Source: Cronobacter universalis NCTC 9529
Lineage (GTDB): Bacteria > Pseudomonadota > Gammaproteobacteria > Enterobacterales > Enterobacteriaceae
Assembly (NCBI RefSeq): GCF_001277175.1
Contig: NZ_CP012257.1
Location: 2,356,001-2,420,000, forward strand
Direction of reading: 5' to 3'
DNA: 64,000 nt
In this document: one piece after another, positions 9,511 to 21,755 of the stretch
Numbering within the stretch: the first letter of the stretch is position 1
Layout of the letters: every line of letters starts with the position of its first letter
Notes under the pieces: generated by a model
What the model was told of the DNA's origin: nothing
What the model saw: only the letters and a program-made list of their open reading frames with translations
Databases searched by the model: none
Translations under genes and position numbers: made by a program

Positions 9511-10387
9511 CGTCTATCGCGAAAAACGCCCGCCGGGCGCGCTGCGCACCGTCTGGCGCAAATTCTACGGCGACACCGTCGCGATGGTGGGCCTGTACGG
9601 CTGTGCGGGTCTGGTGCTGTTATGCGTGTTCGGCAGGCTGTTCGCGCCCTACGGCATCGATCAACAATTTCTCGGTTACCAGCTGCTGCCGCCGTCATGG
9701 TCGCGCTATGGCGAAGTTTCGTTCTTCCTCGGCACCGACGATTTAGGGCGCGATCTGTTAAGCCGTCTTCTGAGCGGCGCGGCCCCAACCATCGGCGGCG
9801 CGTTCGTGGTGACGCTCGCCGCGACCGTCTGCGGGCTGGTGCTGGGCGTACTGGCGGGCGCCACCCACGGGCTGCGCTCGGCGGTGCTCAATCATGTGCT
9901 CGACACGCTGCTCTCTATTCCGTCCCTGCTGCTGGCGATTATTGTGGTCGCCTTCGCGGGGCCGCAGCTCAGCCATGCGATGCTGGCCGTCTGGCTGGCG
10001 CTGGTGCCGCGCATGGTGCGCTCGGTATACAGCATGGTGCATGACGAACTGGAAAAAGAGTATGTCATCGCCGCGCGGCTGGATGGCGCGACCACCTTTA
10101 ATATTCTGTGGTTCGCCGTGCTGCCTAACACCGCTTCGGTGCTGGTCGGCGAAATCACCCGCGCGCTGTCGATTGCCATTCTCGATATCGCGGCGCTCGG
10201 TTTTCTCGATCTCGGCGCGCAGCTCCCTTCGCCCGAATGGGGCGCGATGCTCGGCGACGCGCTGGAACTGATATATGTCGCCCCCTGGACGGTGATGCTG
10301 CCGGGCGCTGCCATCATGATTAGCGTATTGCTGGTGAATTTACTGGGCGACGGTATTCGTCGCGCCATCGACGCGGGGGTGGAATAA
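9497..10387 (+). CDS. sapC: Peptide/putrescine ABC transporter permease SapC
   Basis: 296-residue inner-membrane permease of the DppC/OppC family, the same length as E. coli SapC. It has an N-terminal cytoplasmic tail, a first helix around residues 30-50, and an EAA-type loop ([14 protein letters not shown]). It overlaps sapB by 14 bases and shares one base (TAATG) with the sapD start. It pairs with SapB to form the translocation pore. Confidence 0.95.
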   Translation: MPYDSVYREKRPPGALRTVWRKFYGDTVAMVGLYGCAGLVLLCVFGRLFAPYGIDQQFLGYQLLPPSWSRYGEVSFFLGTDDLGRDLLSRLLSGAAPTIGGAFVVTLAATVCGLVLGVLAGATHGLRSAVLNHVLDTLLSIPSLLLAIIVVAFAGPQLSHAMLAVWLALVPRMVRSVYSMVHDELEKEYVIAARLDGATTFNILWFAVLPNTASVLVGEITRALSIAILDIAALGFLDLGAQLPSPEWGAMLGDALELIYVAPWTVMLPGAAIMISVLLVNLLGDGIRRAIDAGVE

Positions 10388-11379
10388 TGCCGCTGCTGGA
10401 TATCCGTAATCTGACGATTGAATTTAAAACCAGCGAAGGCTGGGTGAAAGCCGTGGACCGCGTGAGCCTGAGTCTGCCGGAAGGCGACATTCGCGGGCTG
10501 GTGGGCGAATCGGGCTCCGGTAAGAGCCTGATTGCGAAAGCGATCTGCGGAGTGACGAAAGACAACTGGCGCATCACCGCCGACCGTATGCGCTTTGACG
10601 ATATCGACCTGCTGCGCCTCTCGCCGCGCGAGCGCCGCCGTCTGGTGGGCCATAACGTGTCGATGATTTTTCAGGAGCCGCAATCCTGTCTCGATCCGTC
10701 CGAGAAAATTGGCCGCCAGCTGATGCAAAACATCCCCGGCTGGACGTACAAAGGCCGCTGGTGGCAGCGTTTTGGCTGGCGCAAGCGCCGGGCCATCGAG
10801 CTGCTGCATCGCGTCGGGATCAAAGATCACAAAGACGCCATGCGCAGCTTCCCCTATGAGCTGACGGAAGGCGAATGCCAGAAGGTGATGATCGCGATTG
10901 CGCTCGCCAACCAGCCGCGTCTGTTGATTGCCGATGAGCCGACCAACGCGATGGAGCCGACCACCCAGGCGCAGATTTTCCGCTTGCTCTCGCGGCTGAA
11001 TCAGAATAACAACACGACGATTCTGCTTATCAGCCACGATTTGCAGATGCTGAGCCAGTGGGCCGACCGCATCGACGTGCTTTACTGCGGGCAGACGGTG
11101 GAGACCGCGCCGAGCGAGGAGCTGATCTCCACCCCGCACCACCCTTACACCCAGGCGCTGATCCGCGCGATCCCGGATTTCGGCAGCGCGATGCCGCATA
11201 AAAGCCGTCTCAATACGCTGCCGGGCGCGATCCCGCTGCTTGAGCATCTACCGATTGGCTGCCGCCTCGGGCCGCGCTGCCCGTATGCCCAGCGCAAGTG
11301 CATCGAAACCCCGCGTCTCGACGGGCCGAAAAATCATCTTTTCGCCTGCCATTTCCCGCTGAACATGGAGAGAGAGTGA
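10387..11379 (+). CDS. sapD: ABC transporter ATPase SapD
   Basis: 330-residue ATPase of the OppD/DppD class. Walker A is GESGSGKS near residue 39. The signature position reads LTEGECQKV rather than canonical LSGGQ, as in E. coli SapD as I recall it. Walker B LLIADEPT is present, as is the C-terminal Cys-containing oligopeptide-transporter extension ([14 protein letters not shown]). SapD is also known in E. coli for supporting Trk potassium uptake. It is translated directly after sapC and one base before sapF. Confidence 0.94.
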   Translation: MPLLDIRNLTIEFKTSEGWVKAVDRVSLSLPEGDIRGLVGESGSGKSLIAKAICGVTKDNWRITADRMRFDDIDLLRLSPRERRRLVGHNVSMIFQEPQSCLDPSEKIGRQLMQNIPGWTYKGRWWQRFGWRKRRAIELLHRVGIKDHKDAMRSFPYELTEGECQKVMIAIALANQPRLLIADEPTNAMEPTTQAQIFRLLSRLNQNNNTTILLISHDLQMLSQWADRIDVLYCGQTVETAPSEELISTPHHPYTQALIRAIPDFGSAMPHKSRLNTLPGAIPLLEHLPIGCRLGPRCPYAQRKCIETPRLDGPKNHLFACHFPLNMERE

Positions 11380-11380
11380 A

Positions 11381-12187
11381 ATGGTGGAAACGCTGTTGCA
11401 GGTTCGCAACCTGAGTAAAACCTATCGCTACCGCACCGGCTGGTTTCGCCGCCAGACCGTCGAGGCGGTGAAGCCGCTGAGCTTTACCCTGCGCGAACGC
11501 CAGACGCTGGCTATCATCGGCGAGAATGGCTCCGGCAAATCCACGCTCGCCAAAATGCTGGCCGGCATGGTCGCGCCGACCACAGGCGATCTGGTGATTG
11601 ACGATCACCCCCTGACGTTTGGCGATTATTCGTTTCGCAGCCAGCGGATCCGCATGATTTTTCAGGACCCGTCGACGTCGCTCAACCCGCGCCAGCGTAT
11701 TTCGCAGATTCTCGACTTCCCGCTGCGGCTCAATACCGATCTGGAGCCGGAAGCCCGCGCGAAACGCATTAAAGAGACGCTGCGCATGGTCGGCCTGCTG
11801 CCCGATCACGTCAGCTACTATCCGCATATGCTGGCGCCGGGTCAGAAGCAGCGCCTGGGCCTCGCGCGCGCGCTGATCCTGCGCCCGAAGGTGATTATCG
11901 CCGACGAAGCGCTGGCGTCGCTCGATATGTCGATGCGTTCGCAGTTAATCAACCTGATGCTGGAATTACAGGAAAAACAGGGTATCTCTTATATTTATGT
12001 GACCCAGCACATCGGCATGATGAAACACATCAGCGATCAGGTGATGGTGATGCATCAGGGCGAAGTGGTGGAGCGCGGCAGCACGGCCGATGTCCTCGCC
12101 TCGCCGCTGCACGATTTAACCAAACGGCTTATCGCCAGTCATTTCGGCGAAGCCTTAACCGCCGACGCCTGGCGGAAAGACCGCTAA
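11381..12187 (+). CDS. sapF: ABC transporter ATPase SapF
   Basis: 268-residue ATPase of the OppF/DppF class, last gene of the sap operon. Walker A is GENGSGKS and the Walker B segment VIIADEAL is visible; the signature region reads MLAPGQKQRLG, a degenerate LSGGQ like that of SapD. Pairing of SapD and SapF would power the SapBC permease. It starts one base after the sapD stop. No ycjD gene follows; the promoter of fabI comes next. Confidence 0.94.
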   Translation: MVETLLQVRNLSKTYRYRTGWFRRQTVEAVKPLSFTLRERQTLAIIGENGSGKSTLAKMLAGMVAPTTGDLVIDDHPLTFGDYSFRSQRIRMIFQDPSTSLNPRQRISQILDFPLRLNTDLEPEARAKRIKETLRMVGLLPDHVSYYPHMLAPGQKQRLGLARALILRPKVIIADEALASLDMSMRSQLINLMLELQEKQGISYIYVTQHIGMMKHISDQVMVMHQGEVVERGSTADVLASPLHDLTKRLIASHFGEALTADAWRKDR

Positions 12188-12209
12188 TCCGCCATCTGTA
12201 GTGGTCGGA

Positions 12210-12238
12210 TTAACTCCTCCGGCGAGTCATGCTAGAAT
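12210..12238 (+). promoter_or_regulatory. Likely fabI promoter
   Basis: TTAACT (12210-12215), a 17-base spacer and TAGAAT (12233-12238) lie about 70 bases before the fabI ATG, in the intergenic region after sapF. A sigma-70 promoter is likely. Confidence 0.5.
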
Positions 12239-12307
12239 CGCCGCGTTTTAACGACGGCTGGCGTTTTCGGCCTGCCGCCATAACAATGACGATAAGGATT
12301 AAAAGCT

Positions 12308-13096
12308 ATGGGTTTTCTTACCGGTAAGCGCATTCTGGTGACTGGCGTAGCCAGCAAACTGTCCATCGCGTACGGTATCGCACAGGCAATGCACCGTGAA
12401 GGGGCTGAACTGGCGTTCACCTACCAGAACGACAAGCTGAAAGGCCGCGTGGAAGAGTTTGCCGCTCAACTGGACTCCAGCATCGTGCTGCCGTGTGACG
12501 TTGCGGAAGATGAAAGCATCGACGCGCTGTTCACCGAGCTTGCCAAAGTCTGGCCGAAATTTGACGGTTTCGTACACTCCATCGGTTTCGCGCCGGCCGA
12601 TCAGCTGGACGGCGACTACGTTAACGCCGTGACCCGTGAAGGCTTCAAAATCGCGCACGACATCAGCGCATACAGCTTTGTGGCAATGGCGAAAGCGTGC
12701 CGTTCTATGCTGAACCCGAACGCGGCGCTGCTGACCCTCTCCTACCTGGGCGCAGAGCGTGCTATCCCGAACTACAACGTGATGGGTCTGGCGAAAGCGT
12801 CTCTGGAAGCCAACGTACGCTACATGGCGAACGCGATGGGTCCGGAAGGCGTGCGCGTTAACGCCATCTCCGCAGGCCCGATCCGCACGCTGGCGGCTTC
12901 CGGCATTAAAGATTTCCGTAAGATGCTGGCGCACTGCGAAGCGGTCACCCCGATCCGCCGCACCGTCACCATCGAAGACGTGGGTAACTCCGCGGCGTTC
13001 CTGTGTTCCGATCTCTCCGGCGGTATCACCGGCGAAGTGGTTCACGTTGACGGCGGTTTCAGCATCGCTGCGATGAATGAGCTGGAACTGAAATAA
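12308..13096 (+). CDS. fabI: Enoyl-[acyl-carrier-protein] reductase (NADH) FabI
   Basis: 262-residue short-chain dehydrogenase that reduces trans-2-enoyl-ACP in the last step of fatty-acid elongation. The catalytic residues Tyr146, Tyr156 and Lys163 are all in place ([13 protein letters not shown]), as is the N-terminal nucleotide-binding motif. Gly93, the site of classic triclosan-resistance substitutions, is wild type. Length equals that of E. coli FabI. It has its own promoter and terminator, so it is a single-gene unit between the sap operon and yciW. A FadR/FabR-type site was not identified by eye. Confidence 0.98.
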   Translation: MGFLTGKRILVTGVASKLSIAYGIAQAMHREGAELAFTYQNDKLKGRVEEFAAQLDSSIVLPCDVAEDESIDALFTELAKVWPKFDGFVHSIGFAPADQLDGDYVNAVTREGFKIAHDISAYSFVAMAKACRSMLNPNAALLTLSYLGAERAIPNYNVMGLAKASLEANVRYMANAMGPEGVRVNAISAGPIRTLAASGIKDFRKMLAHCEAVTPIRRTVTIEDVGNSAAFLCSDLSGGITGEVVHVDGGFSIAAMNELELK

Positions 13097-13113
13097 TCTT
13101 CCGGTTTCTCGCC

Positions 13114-13146
13114 AAAGGGCAGGTTTTCAACCTGCCCTTTTTATTT
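13114..13146 (+). terminator. fabI rho-independent terminator
   Basis: A perfect 12-bp inverted repeat (13114-13125 and 13129-13140, core GGGCAGG/CCTGCCC) with a 3-base loop is followed by further T residues, 18 bases after the fabI stop. Confidence 0.9.
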
Positions 13147-13285
13147 ATGCCTTTCTGATATTTGTTATCACCGAACAATCTTTTATCGCCGTGACGTGTT
13201 ACGCCAGGATAGTCGTGCGTGACCTGCCCGGCGCCGCGTATTGTTTCCGCCGTTCCGGGCGCTCATTTTCAGACAAGGAACGACC

Positions 13286-14440
13286 ATGGAACAACGCCGC
13301 CTTACCGGCAAAAGCCACTGGTATCATGAAACCCAGTCCAGCCTCTGTCCGGCAGATCCGCTGCCGTTAGTTCCCGAAGCCGCAAAGGTGGAGGACCGTT
13401 TTCTGCTCGACCTGCCGCTGGACGACATGAACATCGCCGCCCATGCGCCCTGGTGCGACGCCGCGCGTGCGCTTATCCCTTCCCTGCTGCCTGATAAACA
13501 CGACGTCACCCGCCTTCATACGCTCAGCGTCTATGACCGCCTCAGCGCCGCGCTGACCGTGGCTCAGGTCTGCGGCGTGCAGCGGCTGTGCAACCATTAC
13601 GCCGCCCGTCTGGCGCCGGAGCCGGGGCCGGATTCCTCGCGGGAAAGCAACCGTCGCCTGACGCTGCTCACACAGACGGCTCGCCAGCTCGCCAGCCAGC
13701 CGACGCTGATTGACAGCGCGGCGCGCACGCAGCTGGAAGACGCCGGGCTCTCGGTGTATGACATCGTCACCTTTACGCAGATTATCGGTTTCGTGGGCTT
13801 TCAGGCCCGCGCGGTGGCGCTGTTACAGGCGCAGCCCGGCCAGCCGGCGCGCTGGCTGCCGGGCATCGACATGCAACAGGACGCGCCCGCCTCGCTTTTC
13901 ACCGCGTCCGAATCGCGCTGGCAGCCCGATCTCCCGGCGCTCGAAATGGGCTGGGCCAGTCCCGAACAACAGGCCGCCTATAACGCGGCGCTTGACGAAC
14001 CGTTGCTGCAACCGCTGCTCTCTCTGCTGGCCCATGACGCAAGCGCGTTACAGGGCCTCGCCGCCCTGCTCGCCACGCTGCAAAGGCCGGAGGACGCGGC
14101 TGACGCGGCGCTGGCGGCGCTGGTATCCGCGCGCATTAACGGCAGCGCCAGCTGTTTTGACGAGGCCGCGCTGCGCCTGCGCGCCGAGCCAGGCCTTGCG
14201 GATGCGGCGCGCAACGGCGAACGGGCGCTGCTCGCCTGGAGCCATAATCACCCGAGAGCGCGCGCCATTATCCAGGCGATGCAGATGCTGACCCGCGCGC
14301 CCGCGCGGTTTGGTCACGCGCAGCTTGAGCCGCTGATTGAGGCTGGTTTCGCTCCGCAGACGGCGCTACGCCTGCTCGCTTTCGGCAGCGCCTGCGGCTG
14401 GGTAAACCGTCTGCGGCTCGGTCTTGGCGTCGCCGCGTAG
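13286..14440 (+). CDS. yciW: YciW, CMD/peroxidase-like protein of the CysB regulon
   Basis: 384-residue cytoplasmic protein matching E. coli YciW, for example at the N terminus (EQRRLTGKSHWYHETQSS) and at VTFTQIIGFVGFQARAVAL. The family is distantly related to carboxymuconolactone decarboxylase/alkylhydroperoxidase folds. The biochemical activity is not firmly known; in E. coli yciW belongs to the CysB (cysteine) regulon. The frame is open from 13241, but the ATG at 13286 follows an ACAAGGA Shine-Dalgarno sequence and matches the family start. It lies 87 bases before rnb on the same strand. The middle is alanine-rich and less conserved. Confidence 0.85.
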   Translation: MEQRRLTGKSHWYHETQSSLCPADPLPLVPEAAKVEDRFLLDLPLDDMNIAAHAPWCDAARALIPSLLPDKHDVTRLHTLSVYDRLSAALTVAQVCGVQRLCNHYAARLAPEPGPDSSRESNRRLTLLTQTARQLASQPTLIDSAARTQLEDAGLSVYDIVTFTQIIGFVGFQARAVALLQAQPGQPARWLPGIDMQQDAPASLFTASESRWQPDLPALEMGWASPEQQAAYNAALDEPLLQPLLSLLAHDASALQGLAALLATLQRPEDAADAALAALVSARINGSASCFDEAALRLRAEPGLADAARNGERALLAWSHNHPRARAIIQAMQMLTRAPARFGHAQLEPLIEAGFAPQTALRLLAFGSACGWVNRLRLGLGVAA

Positions 14441-14527
14441 CCCGCGGCGGCCTAAAGAGCGCTTGCCGGGAGGCGCGCAATCGCGTAAAACTGTCAGCCG
14501 CTCTTTTGGCCACGAAAATTCGACACT

Positions 14528-16462
14528 ATGTTTCAGGATAACCCGCTGCTTGCGCAGCTTAAACAGCAACTGCATTCCCAGACGCCGCGCGCCGAAGGGG
14601 TAGTAAAAGCCACGGAAAAAGGTTTTGGTTTCCTTGAGGTTGACGCGCAGAAAAGTTACTTCATTCCGCCTCCGCAGATGAAGAAAGTGATGCACGGCGA
14701 TCGCGTCATTGCCGTTATCCATACGGAAAAGGAAAAAGAATCCGCCGAGCCCGAAGAGCTTATCGAACCCTTCCTGACCCGCTTTGTGGGCCGGGTGCAA
14801 AAGAAAGACGATCGTCTCTCTATCGTTCCCGATCATCCGCTGCTGAAAGACGCCATCCCGTGCCGCGCTGAACGCGGCGTCAGCCATGATTTTCAGAATG
14901 GCGACTGGGCGGTGGCGGAGATGCGCCGTCATCCGCTGAAAGGCGATCGCGGCTTCTACGCGGAACTGACCCAGTTTATTACCTTCGGCGACGACCATTT
15001 CGTGCCGTGGTGGGTGACGCTTGCCCGCCACAATCTTGAGCGCGAAGCGCCGGACGGCGTGGCGACCGAAATGCTGGATGAAAACCTGACGCGTGAAGAT
15101 TTAACCGCGCTCGATTTCGTCACTATCGACAGCGCCAGCACCGAAGATATGGACGATGCGCTGTATGTCGAAGCGCTGGAGGGCGACCGCCTGCAGCTGA
15201 CCGTCGCGATTGCCGATCCGACCGCGTGGATCGCCGAAGGCAGCAAGCTCGACAACATCGCCAAAGTGCGCGCGTTCACCAACTACCTGCCGGGCTTTAA
15301 CATCCCGATGCTGCCGCGCGAGCTTTCCGACGATCTCTGCTCGCTGCGCGAAGGCGAACAGCGCCCGGCGCTGGTCTGCCGCATGATTATCGACGCCGAC
15401 GGCGCTATCAGCGACGACATTCACTTCTTCGCAGCGACCATCGAATCGAAAGCCAAACTGGCGTATGACGATGTCTCTGACTGGCTGGAAGAAAAAGGCG
15501 ACTGGCAGCCGGGCAGCGAGGCGATTGCCGCGCAGATCCGCCTGCTGCAGCAGATTTGCCAGCGCCGCAGCGCCTGGCGTACCGAACATGCGCTGGTGTT
15601 TAAAGACCGCCCGGATTACCGCTTTGTGCTTGGCGAAAAAGGCGAAGTGCTGGATATCGTGGCCGAGCCGCGCCGTATCGCTAACCGTATCGTTGAAGAA
15701 TCGATGATTGCCGCGAACATCTGCGCCGCGCGCGTGCTGCGCGACAAGCTGGGCTTCGGCGTGTATAACGTGCACGCAGGCTTCGACCCGGCCAGCACCG
15801 AACAGCTGGCGACGCTGCTGCAAAGCCACGGCATGCATGTGGATGCGAACGACGTGCTGACCCTGCCAGGCTTCTGCAAGCTGCGCCGCGAACTCGACGC
15901 GCAGCCGTCCGGCTTCCTCGACAGCCGCATCCGCCGTTTCCAGTCGTTTGCGGAAATCAGCACCGAGCCGGGCCCGCACTTCGGCCTGGGCCTCGAAGCA
16001 TACGCGACCTGGACTTCGCCGATCCGTAAATATGGCGATATGGTTAACCACCGTCTGCTGAAAGCCATCATTAAAGGCGAAAGCGCGTCACGTCCGCAGG
16101 AAGCGTCCACCGTACAGATGGCCGAGCGCCGTCGTCTCAACCGCATGGCGGAGCGAGACGTGGGCGACTGGTTGTATGCCCGTTTCCTGAAAGACAAAGC
16201 CGGCACCGATACCCGCTTCGCGGCGGAAATTATCGATGTCAGCCGCGGCGGCATGCGCGTGCGTCTGGTGGATAACGGCGCGGTCGCCTTTATTCCTGCG
16301 CCGTTCCTGCACGCGGTGCGCGATGAGCTGGTCTGCAGCCAGGAAAACGGCACCGTACAGATCAAAGGCGAAACCGTCTATAAAGTGACCGATGTTATCG
16401 ACGTGACCATCGCCGAAGTGCGTATGGAAACCCGCAGCGTGATCGCACGCCCGGTCGCCTGA
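14528..16462 (+). CDS. rnb: Exoribonuclease II (RNase II)
   Basis: 644-residue RNB-family 3'-5' exoribonuclease, the same length as E. coli RNase II. Order of parts: an N-terminal cold-shock domain ([20 protein letters not shown]), a second CSD, the catalytic RNB domain with the acidic cluster [11 protein letters not shown] that binds magnesium, and a C-terminal S1 domain ([19 protein letters not shown]). It degrades single-stranded mRNA in the cytoplasm. The ATG at 14528 matches the family start ([15 protein letters not shown]). An inverted repeat follows the stop. Confidence 0.97.
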   Translation: MFQDNPLLAQLKQQLHSQTPRAEGVVKATEKGFGFLEVDAQKSYFIPPPQMKKVMHGDRVIAVIHTEKEKESAEPEELIEPFLTRFVGRVQKKDDRLSIVPDHPLLKDAIPCRAERGVSHDFQNGDWAVAEMRRHPLKGDRGFYAELTQFITFGDDHFVPWWVTLARHNLEREAPDGVATEMLDENLTREDLTALDFVTIDSASTEDMDDALYVEALEGDRLQLTVAIADPTAWIAEGSKLDNIAKVRAFTNYLPGFNIPMLPRELSDDLCSLREGEQRPALVCRMIIDADGAISDDIHFFAATIESKAKLAYDDVSDWLEEKGDWQPGSEAIAAQIRLLQQICQRRSAWRTEHALVFKDRPDYRFVLGEKGEVLDIVAEPRRIANRIVEESMIAANICAARVLRDKLGFGVYNVHAGFDPASTEQLATLLQSHGMHVDANDVLTLPGFCKLRRELDAQPSGFLDSRIRRFQSFAEISTEPGPHFGLGLEAYATWTSPIRKYGDMVNHRLLKAIIKGESASRPQEASTVQMAERRRLNRMAERDVGDWLYARFLKDKAGTDTRFAAEIIDVSRGGMRVRLVDNGAVAFIPAPFLHAVRDELVCSQENGTVQIKGETVYKVTDVIDVTIAEVRMETRSVIARPVA

Positions 16463-16468
16463 CCCTCC

Positions 16469-16491
16469 ACTCCCCGGCCCCGCCGGGGAGT
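16469..16491 (+). terminator. Inverted repeat after rnb, likely terminator
   Basis: A 9-bp stem ACTCCCCGG/CCGGGGAGT (16469-16477 and 16483-16491) starts 7 bases after the rnb stop and is followed by T-rich but interrupted sequence. The remaining 270 bases before rpfR hold no ORF; I see no confident promoter there. Confidence 0.55.
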
Positions 16492-16677
16492 GCTTCTTCT
16501 CCCCCGTCTCGTCTTCCCCTCTGTGTGAGCGCGCACAATTTTCCCGTCTCACTTGGGCATTTTTCTAAAAAACGATCACACTAACAGAGTGCGTCGTAAT
16601 TTAACGCTTTGAGAATTAAGCGAAATGGCCGTGGCCGCACCGGGTTTGCCGCCTTCGCCAACAATATATTCCCGTAA

Positions 16678-18763
<2,086 letters not shown>

Positions 18764-18775
18764 AGGTGATGGCCG

Positions 18776-19645
18776 TTAGCCTGCTTTACGCAGCGCCGCG
18801 GCGGTATGGCGGTTTTGTAGCTGGATCAGGCGCTCCATATAGCCCACATCTTTCGGCTCCAGGCTGAACGCTGCGTCCACCCAGTCTTCGGTGATTTCCA
18901 TCAGCTCGTTACGCGAGAGGCGCAGCACGCGCTGGCGCGCCCGGAGCATCGCCCTCACCCCGTTCAGCCGCGGTTTGAGGGTGTCGATAAACGTCCTCGT
19001 CGCCACAAACCCCTGGCCTGGCTCAAAGAGCTGATCCACCAGCCCCTGTGGCTGATACCACTCGGCGGTGTGAGATTCGCCCTGCCAGATAAGCTCCTCG
19101 GCAAGGCGCATCCCGGCGCGGCGCGTCACCAGCGAATAGCCGCCCATGCCGGGGAAGAGATTAAACGCAATCTCCGGGAACCCCATGCGGGCGTCGCGCT
19201 GGGCCAGAACAAAATGGTGCGCCAGCGCCGCTTCGAAACCGCCGCCGAGCGCGCTGCCTTCTACCATCGCAAGGCTAATGGCGCCGCAGTCAAATCCGCG
19301 CGAGGCGGCGTGTACGCAGTCCACGCAGGCGCGGGCATAGGCGCGCAGCGCTTCGCGTTTGCCGTTGCGAATGCAGTCGACGAAAAACTGTAAATCGCCG
19401 CCGGTGTTATACATGCCGGGGACCAGCGAGCCGGTGACCCAGAAATCCACCTCCAGCCTGGCCTCCTGCACCAGATAGCTGAGGTTCATGATCTCTTCGA
19501 TAAGAACATGGTTAAAACACGGACGCGGCTGGGCCCGCAGCATCATCCAGATAATGCGGCGTTCTTCCTCGTAAAACCCGGAAAGCTGAGTAAAACGCGC
19601 TGTATCGGTAAAGAGTTTGCAGGTCGATTGGTTGAATACTGACAT
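18776..19645 (-). CDS. rpfF: RpfF, DSF-family quorum-sensing signal synthase (crotonase fold)
   Basis: 289-residue crotonase-superfamily enzyme with the two catalytic glutamates of RpfF: Glu138 in GGGFEAAL and Glu158 in MGFPEIAF, spaced 20 residues as in Xanthomonas RpfF (Glu141/Glu161). RpfF acts as dehydratase and thioesterase on 3-hydroxyacyl-ACP, releasing a cis-2-unsaturated fatty acid (DSF/BDSF) that diffuses between cells. The ATG at 19645 follows a GAGG Shine-Dalgarno sequence. It converges on rpfR, whose FI domain should bind and restrain RpfF. E. coli has the receptor but no synthase. Ordinary fatty-acid enoyl-CoA hydratase is the alternative, but length, residues and neighbour favour RpfF. 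Confidence 0.93.
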   Translation of the reverse strand: MSVFNQSTCKLFTDTARFTQLSGFYEEERRIIWMMLRAQPRPCFNHVLIEEIMNLSYLVQEARLEVDFWVTGSLVPGMYNTGGDLQFFVDCIRNGKREALRAYARACVDCVHAASRGFDCGAISLAMVEGSALGGGFEAALAHHFVLAQRDARMGFPEIAFNLFPGMGGYSLVTRRAGMRLAEELIWQGESHTAEWYQPQGLVDQLFEPGQGFVATRTFIDTLKPRLNGVRAMLRARQRVLRLSRNELMEITEDWVDAAFSLEPKDVGYMERLIQLQNRHTAAALRKAG

Positions 19646-19856
19646 AGTCTTTCCTCATGTAAGTTAACGCGTTATGCGCAGGATCAGACTAATTCACAGC
19701 CGCGTTTCGCACGGGAAGCCGGCCTGTTTTATAACCATAATTTATCTTTTAAAGCGAAATGATTGATTCTGGCGGCGTATTAAGAGAGCCGCCCGCTTCT
19801 CTTTGACGCCGCTTTTCTGCATCATGGGCCTGTACCAACCGTAAAAAGGAAGCATT

Positions 19857-20039
19857 ATGCCGACAGTAAATCCGCAGCAGCTGGCTGACCGTATCGATAC
19901 CGTTCTGGATATTCTGGTGGCGGGCGATTACCACTCCGCCATCCATAACCTGGAAATTCTGAAGGCGGAACTGCTGGCGCAGGGCCAGCAGGGAGAGGAG
20001 CCGGGGGAGAAAAAAGAGAAGGCGCCCTGGGAGATCTGA
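19857..20039 (+). CDS. yciZ: Small conserved protein YciZ (UPF0509)
   Basis: 60-residue protein nearly identical in its core to E. coli YciZ: both contain [19 protein letters not shown] and end APWEI. Function is unknown; it is a soluble helical microprotein with no membrane segment. The ATG is preceded by AAGGAAG at good spacing. It sits between rpfF and fsa on opposite strands from both, so it is probably transcribed alone. In E. coli yciZ lies directly between yciT and the yciR gene; here the fsa-ybiY-ybiW block separates yciZ from yciT. Confidence 0.9.
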   Translation: MPTVNPQQLADRIDTVLDILVAGDYHSAIHNLEILKAELLAQGQQGEEPGEKKEKAPWEI

Positions 20040-20051
20040 CGCCTTAAGCGC

Positions 20052-20714
20052 TTACAGGCTGAGCGTGCCGAACGCCTGCTGCCATTCGCGCCCGAAACCC
20101 TCAACCGCCGCCGCGACCGCGGGCGTATTGAGCAACTGATCGGCGACATCCACGGGCAGCGTAATCGACTGGCACCCGGCGAGCAGACAGCCAAGCGCCT
20201 GCTGCGGCGTGCGAAAGCTCGCCGCCAGCACTTTTGACTGCGACGCGTGCAGCGTCAGCAGTTCCTGCAATTCACTGACCGTCGCCACACCGTCACCGCC
20301 CTGCGCATCCAGGCGATTGACATAAGGCGCGATATATTCCGCCCCCGCCAGCGCCGCCATCAGCCCCTGCATCGCGCCGTACACCGCCGTGCCAAGCAGC
20401 GGAATCCCGGACGGTTTAAGGATTTTCATCGCCGCGAGCCCCGCAGGCGTGACCGGAATTTTCACCACCAGCCCCGGCGCCCGCTGCGCCAGCAGTTCCG
20501 CCTCCCGAACCATCTGCGCCGTGTCTGACGCCACGACCTGCGCAAAAAGTTTGCCTTCACCGTTCAGCGCCTCCTGCAACGCGGGAAGCAGATCCCAGAG
20601 TTTCACGCCCGCGCGCGCCACAATGGAAGGGTTCGTGGTGACGCCCTGTAGCGGCAGAATATTCGCCAGACGTTTAACAGCCGCGACATCCGCGGTGTCG
20701 AGATACAGTTCCAT
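20052..20714 (-). CDS. fsa: Fructose-6-phosphate aldolase (transaldolase-like Fsa)
   Basis: 220-residue TIM-barrel enzyme of the small transaldolase (MipB/TalC) family, the same length as E. coli FsaA and FsaB. It reversibly cleaves fructose 6-phosphate to dihydroxyacetone and glyceraldehyde 3-phosphate. The Schiff-base lysine is Lys85 (VVKIPVT) and Tyr131 (APYVNR) is the catalytic tyrosine that distinguishes Fsa from transaldolase. The start at 20714 ([10 protein letters not shown]) is preceded by CAGGAG; the frame is open to 20735. It is divergent from ybiY, the same three-gene group (fsaA, ybiY, ybiW) that E. coli keeps elsewhere on its chromosome. FsaA and FsaB cannot be separated with certainty. 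Confidence 0.93.
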   Translation of the reverse strand: MELYLDTADVAAVKRLANILPLQGVTTNPSIVARAGVKLWDLLPALQEALNGEGKLFAQVVASDTAQMVREAELLAQRAPGLVVKIPVTPAGLAAMKILKPSGIPLLGTAVYGAMQGLMAALAGAEYIAPYVNRLDAQGGDGVATVSELQELLTLHASQSKVLAASFRTPQQALGCLLAGCQSITLPVDVADQLLNTPAVAAAVEGFGREWQQAFGTLSL

Positions 20715-20850
20715 AACGACTCCTGTTTTGAGCAAGTTAACATTGCCGCCATCTTAAATCAGCCGGTGCGGATAAAGCTGATCGCCGTCAATAAAACTTT
20801 CATTCGAAAGTAAGATCATTTTCTAATGAAACAACACGAGCATAACGACG
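20715..20850. promoter_or_regulatory. Divergent fsa / ybiY promoter region with candidate YciT operator
   Basis: 136 bases between the divergent starts. It contains a 16-bp perfect palindrome ACTTTC-ATTC-GAAAGT (20796-20811) and a second inverted pair, TTTCATT (20798-20804) with AATGAAA (20825-20831). DeoR-family sugar regulators commonly bind repeated TTTC elements, and a DeoR-family gene (yciT) closes this module, so this is a plausible operator. Assignment to YciT is inference. Confidence 0.5.
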
Positions 20851-21750
20851 ATGATCTTTAACCTGCAACGCTATTCCACGCATGACGGGCCGGGCATTCG
20901 AACCGTCGTCTTCCTGAAAGGCTGTTCGCTCGGCTGCCGCTGGTGCCAGAACCCGGAAAGCCGTCGCCGCCAGCGCGACGTACTGTTTGACGAGCGGCTG
21001 TGCCTGAGCGGCTGCGATCTCTGCGAGCGCACCTGCCCGCAGGCGATTCATCGCAATGGCGAGACCGTCGTGATTGACCGTGCGGCGCTGGATGACGCCG
21101 CGCTCGATGCGCTCACCGACTGCTGCCCCACGCAGGCGCTGAGCGTCTGTGGCGAATCCCGAAGCCTCGAGACGATCATGGACACCGTGCTGCGCGATCG
21201 TCCCTTCTACGCCCGCAGCGGCGGCGGTATCACGCTTTCCGGCGGCGAGCCGTTCATGCAGCCGGAGATGGCGAAAATGCTGTTACAGCGCAGCCGTGAA
21301 GCGGGCATCCATACGGCGGTGGAATCGTGTTTGCATGTGCCGTGGAAGCATATCGCCCCGTCGCTGCCGTTTCTTGATCTTCTTTTGGCTGACTTAAAGC
21401 ATGTCGACCCTGAGCGTTTTCACGCCTGGACCGACGGCAGCGCTGAACGTGTGCTGGATAATTTCCGGCGGCTGGCCGCGGCGGGCGTGAAGATGACGAT
21501 CCGCGTCCCGCTGATCCCCGGTTTTAACGCTGATAAAGCTTCCATTCGCGCTATCACGGATTTCGCGGCCGATGAAACCGGCGCCCGCGACATTCATTTT
21601 CTGCCCTACCACACCCTTGGCATCAATAAGTACCGCCTGCTGGACTGGCCCTATCTGGCACCCGCAACGCCGCTCGACGAACCGGCGCTGCTGGCGTTTG
21701 CCGAAGATTACGCCCGCCAGAAAGGGCTCACCGCATGGATAAGAGGATAA
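20851..21750 (+). CDS. ybiY: Radical SAM glycyl-radical enzyme activase YbiY (PflE-like)
   Basis: 299-residue radical S-adenosylmethionine enzyme. The activating cluster motif CxxxCxxC is at Cys25, Cys29 and Cys32 (CSLGCRWC). A ferredoxin-like Cys-rich insert follows (Cys51, Cys55, Cys58, Cys62, then a CCPTQ motif), marking the glycerol-dehydratase-type activases rather than the short PflA. The [11 protein letters not shown] block is the conserved SAM-binding GGE region. It should abstract hydrogen from the glycine of the adjacent YbiW to make the glycyl radical, an anaerobic activity. Its stop is six bases before the ybiW start, so the two are one operon. Confidence 0.93.
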   Translation: MIFNLQRYSTHDGPGIRTVVFLKGCSLGCRWCQNPESRRRQRDVLFDERLCLSGCDLCERTCPQAIHRNGETVVIDRAALDDAALDALTDCCPTQALSVCGESRSLETIMDTVLRDRPFYARSGGGITLSGGEPFMQPEMAKMLLQRSREAGIHTAVESCLHVPWKHIAPSLPFLDLLLADLKHVDPERFHAWTDGSAERVLDNFRRLAAAGVKMTIRVPLIPGFNADKASIRAITDFAADETGARDIHFLPYHTLGINKYRLLDWPYLAPATPLDEPALLAFAEDYARQKGLTAWIRG

Positions 21751-21755
21751 CCATC

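Noticed and set aside
9892..11247. 451-codon minus-strand open frame across sapC and sapD
   Set aside because: It is an antisense shadow of two well-supported transporter genes in high-G+C DNA, with His/Gln/Arg-rich composition, no recognisable domain and no ribosome-binding site.
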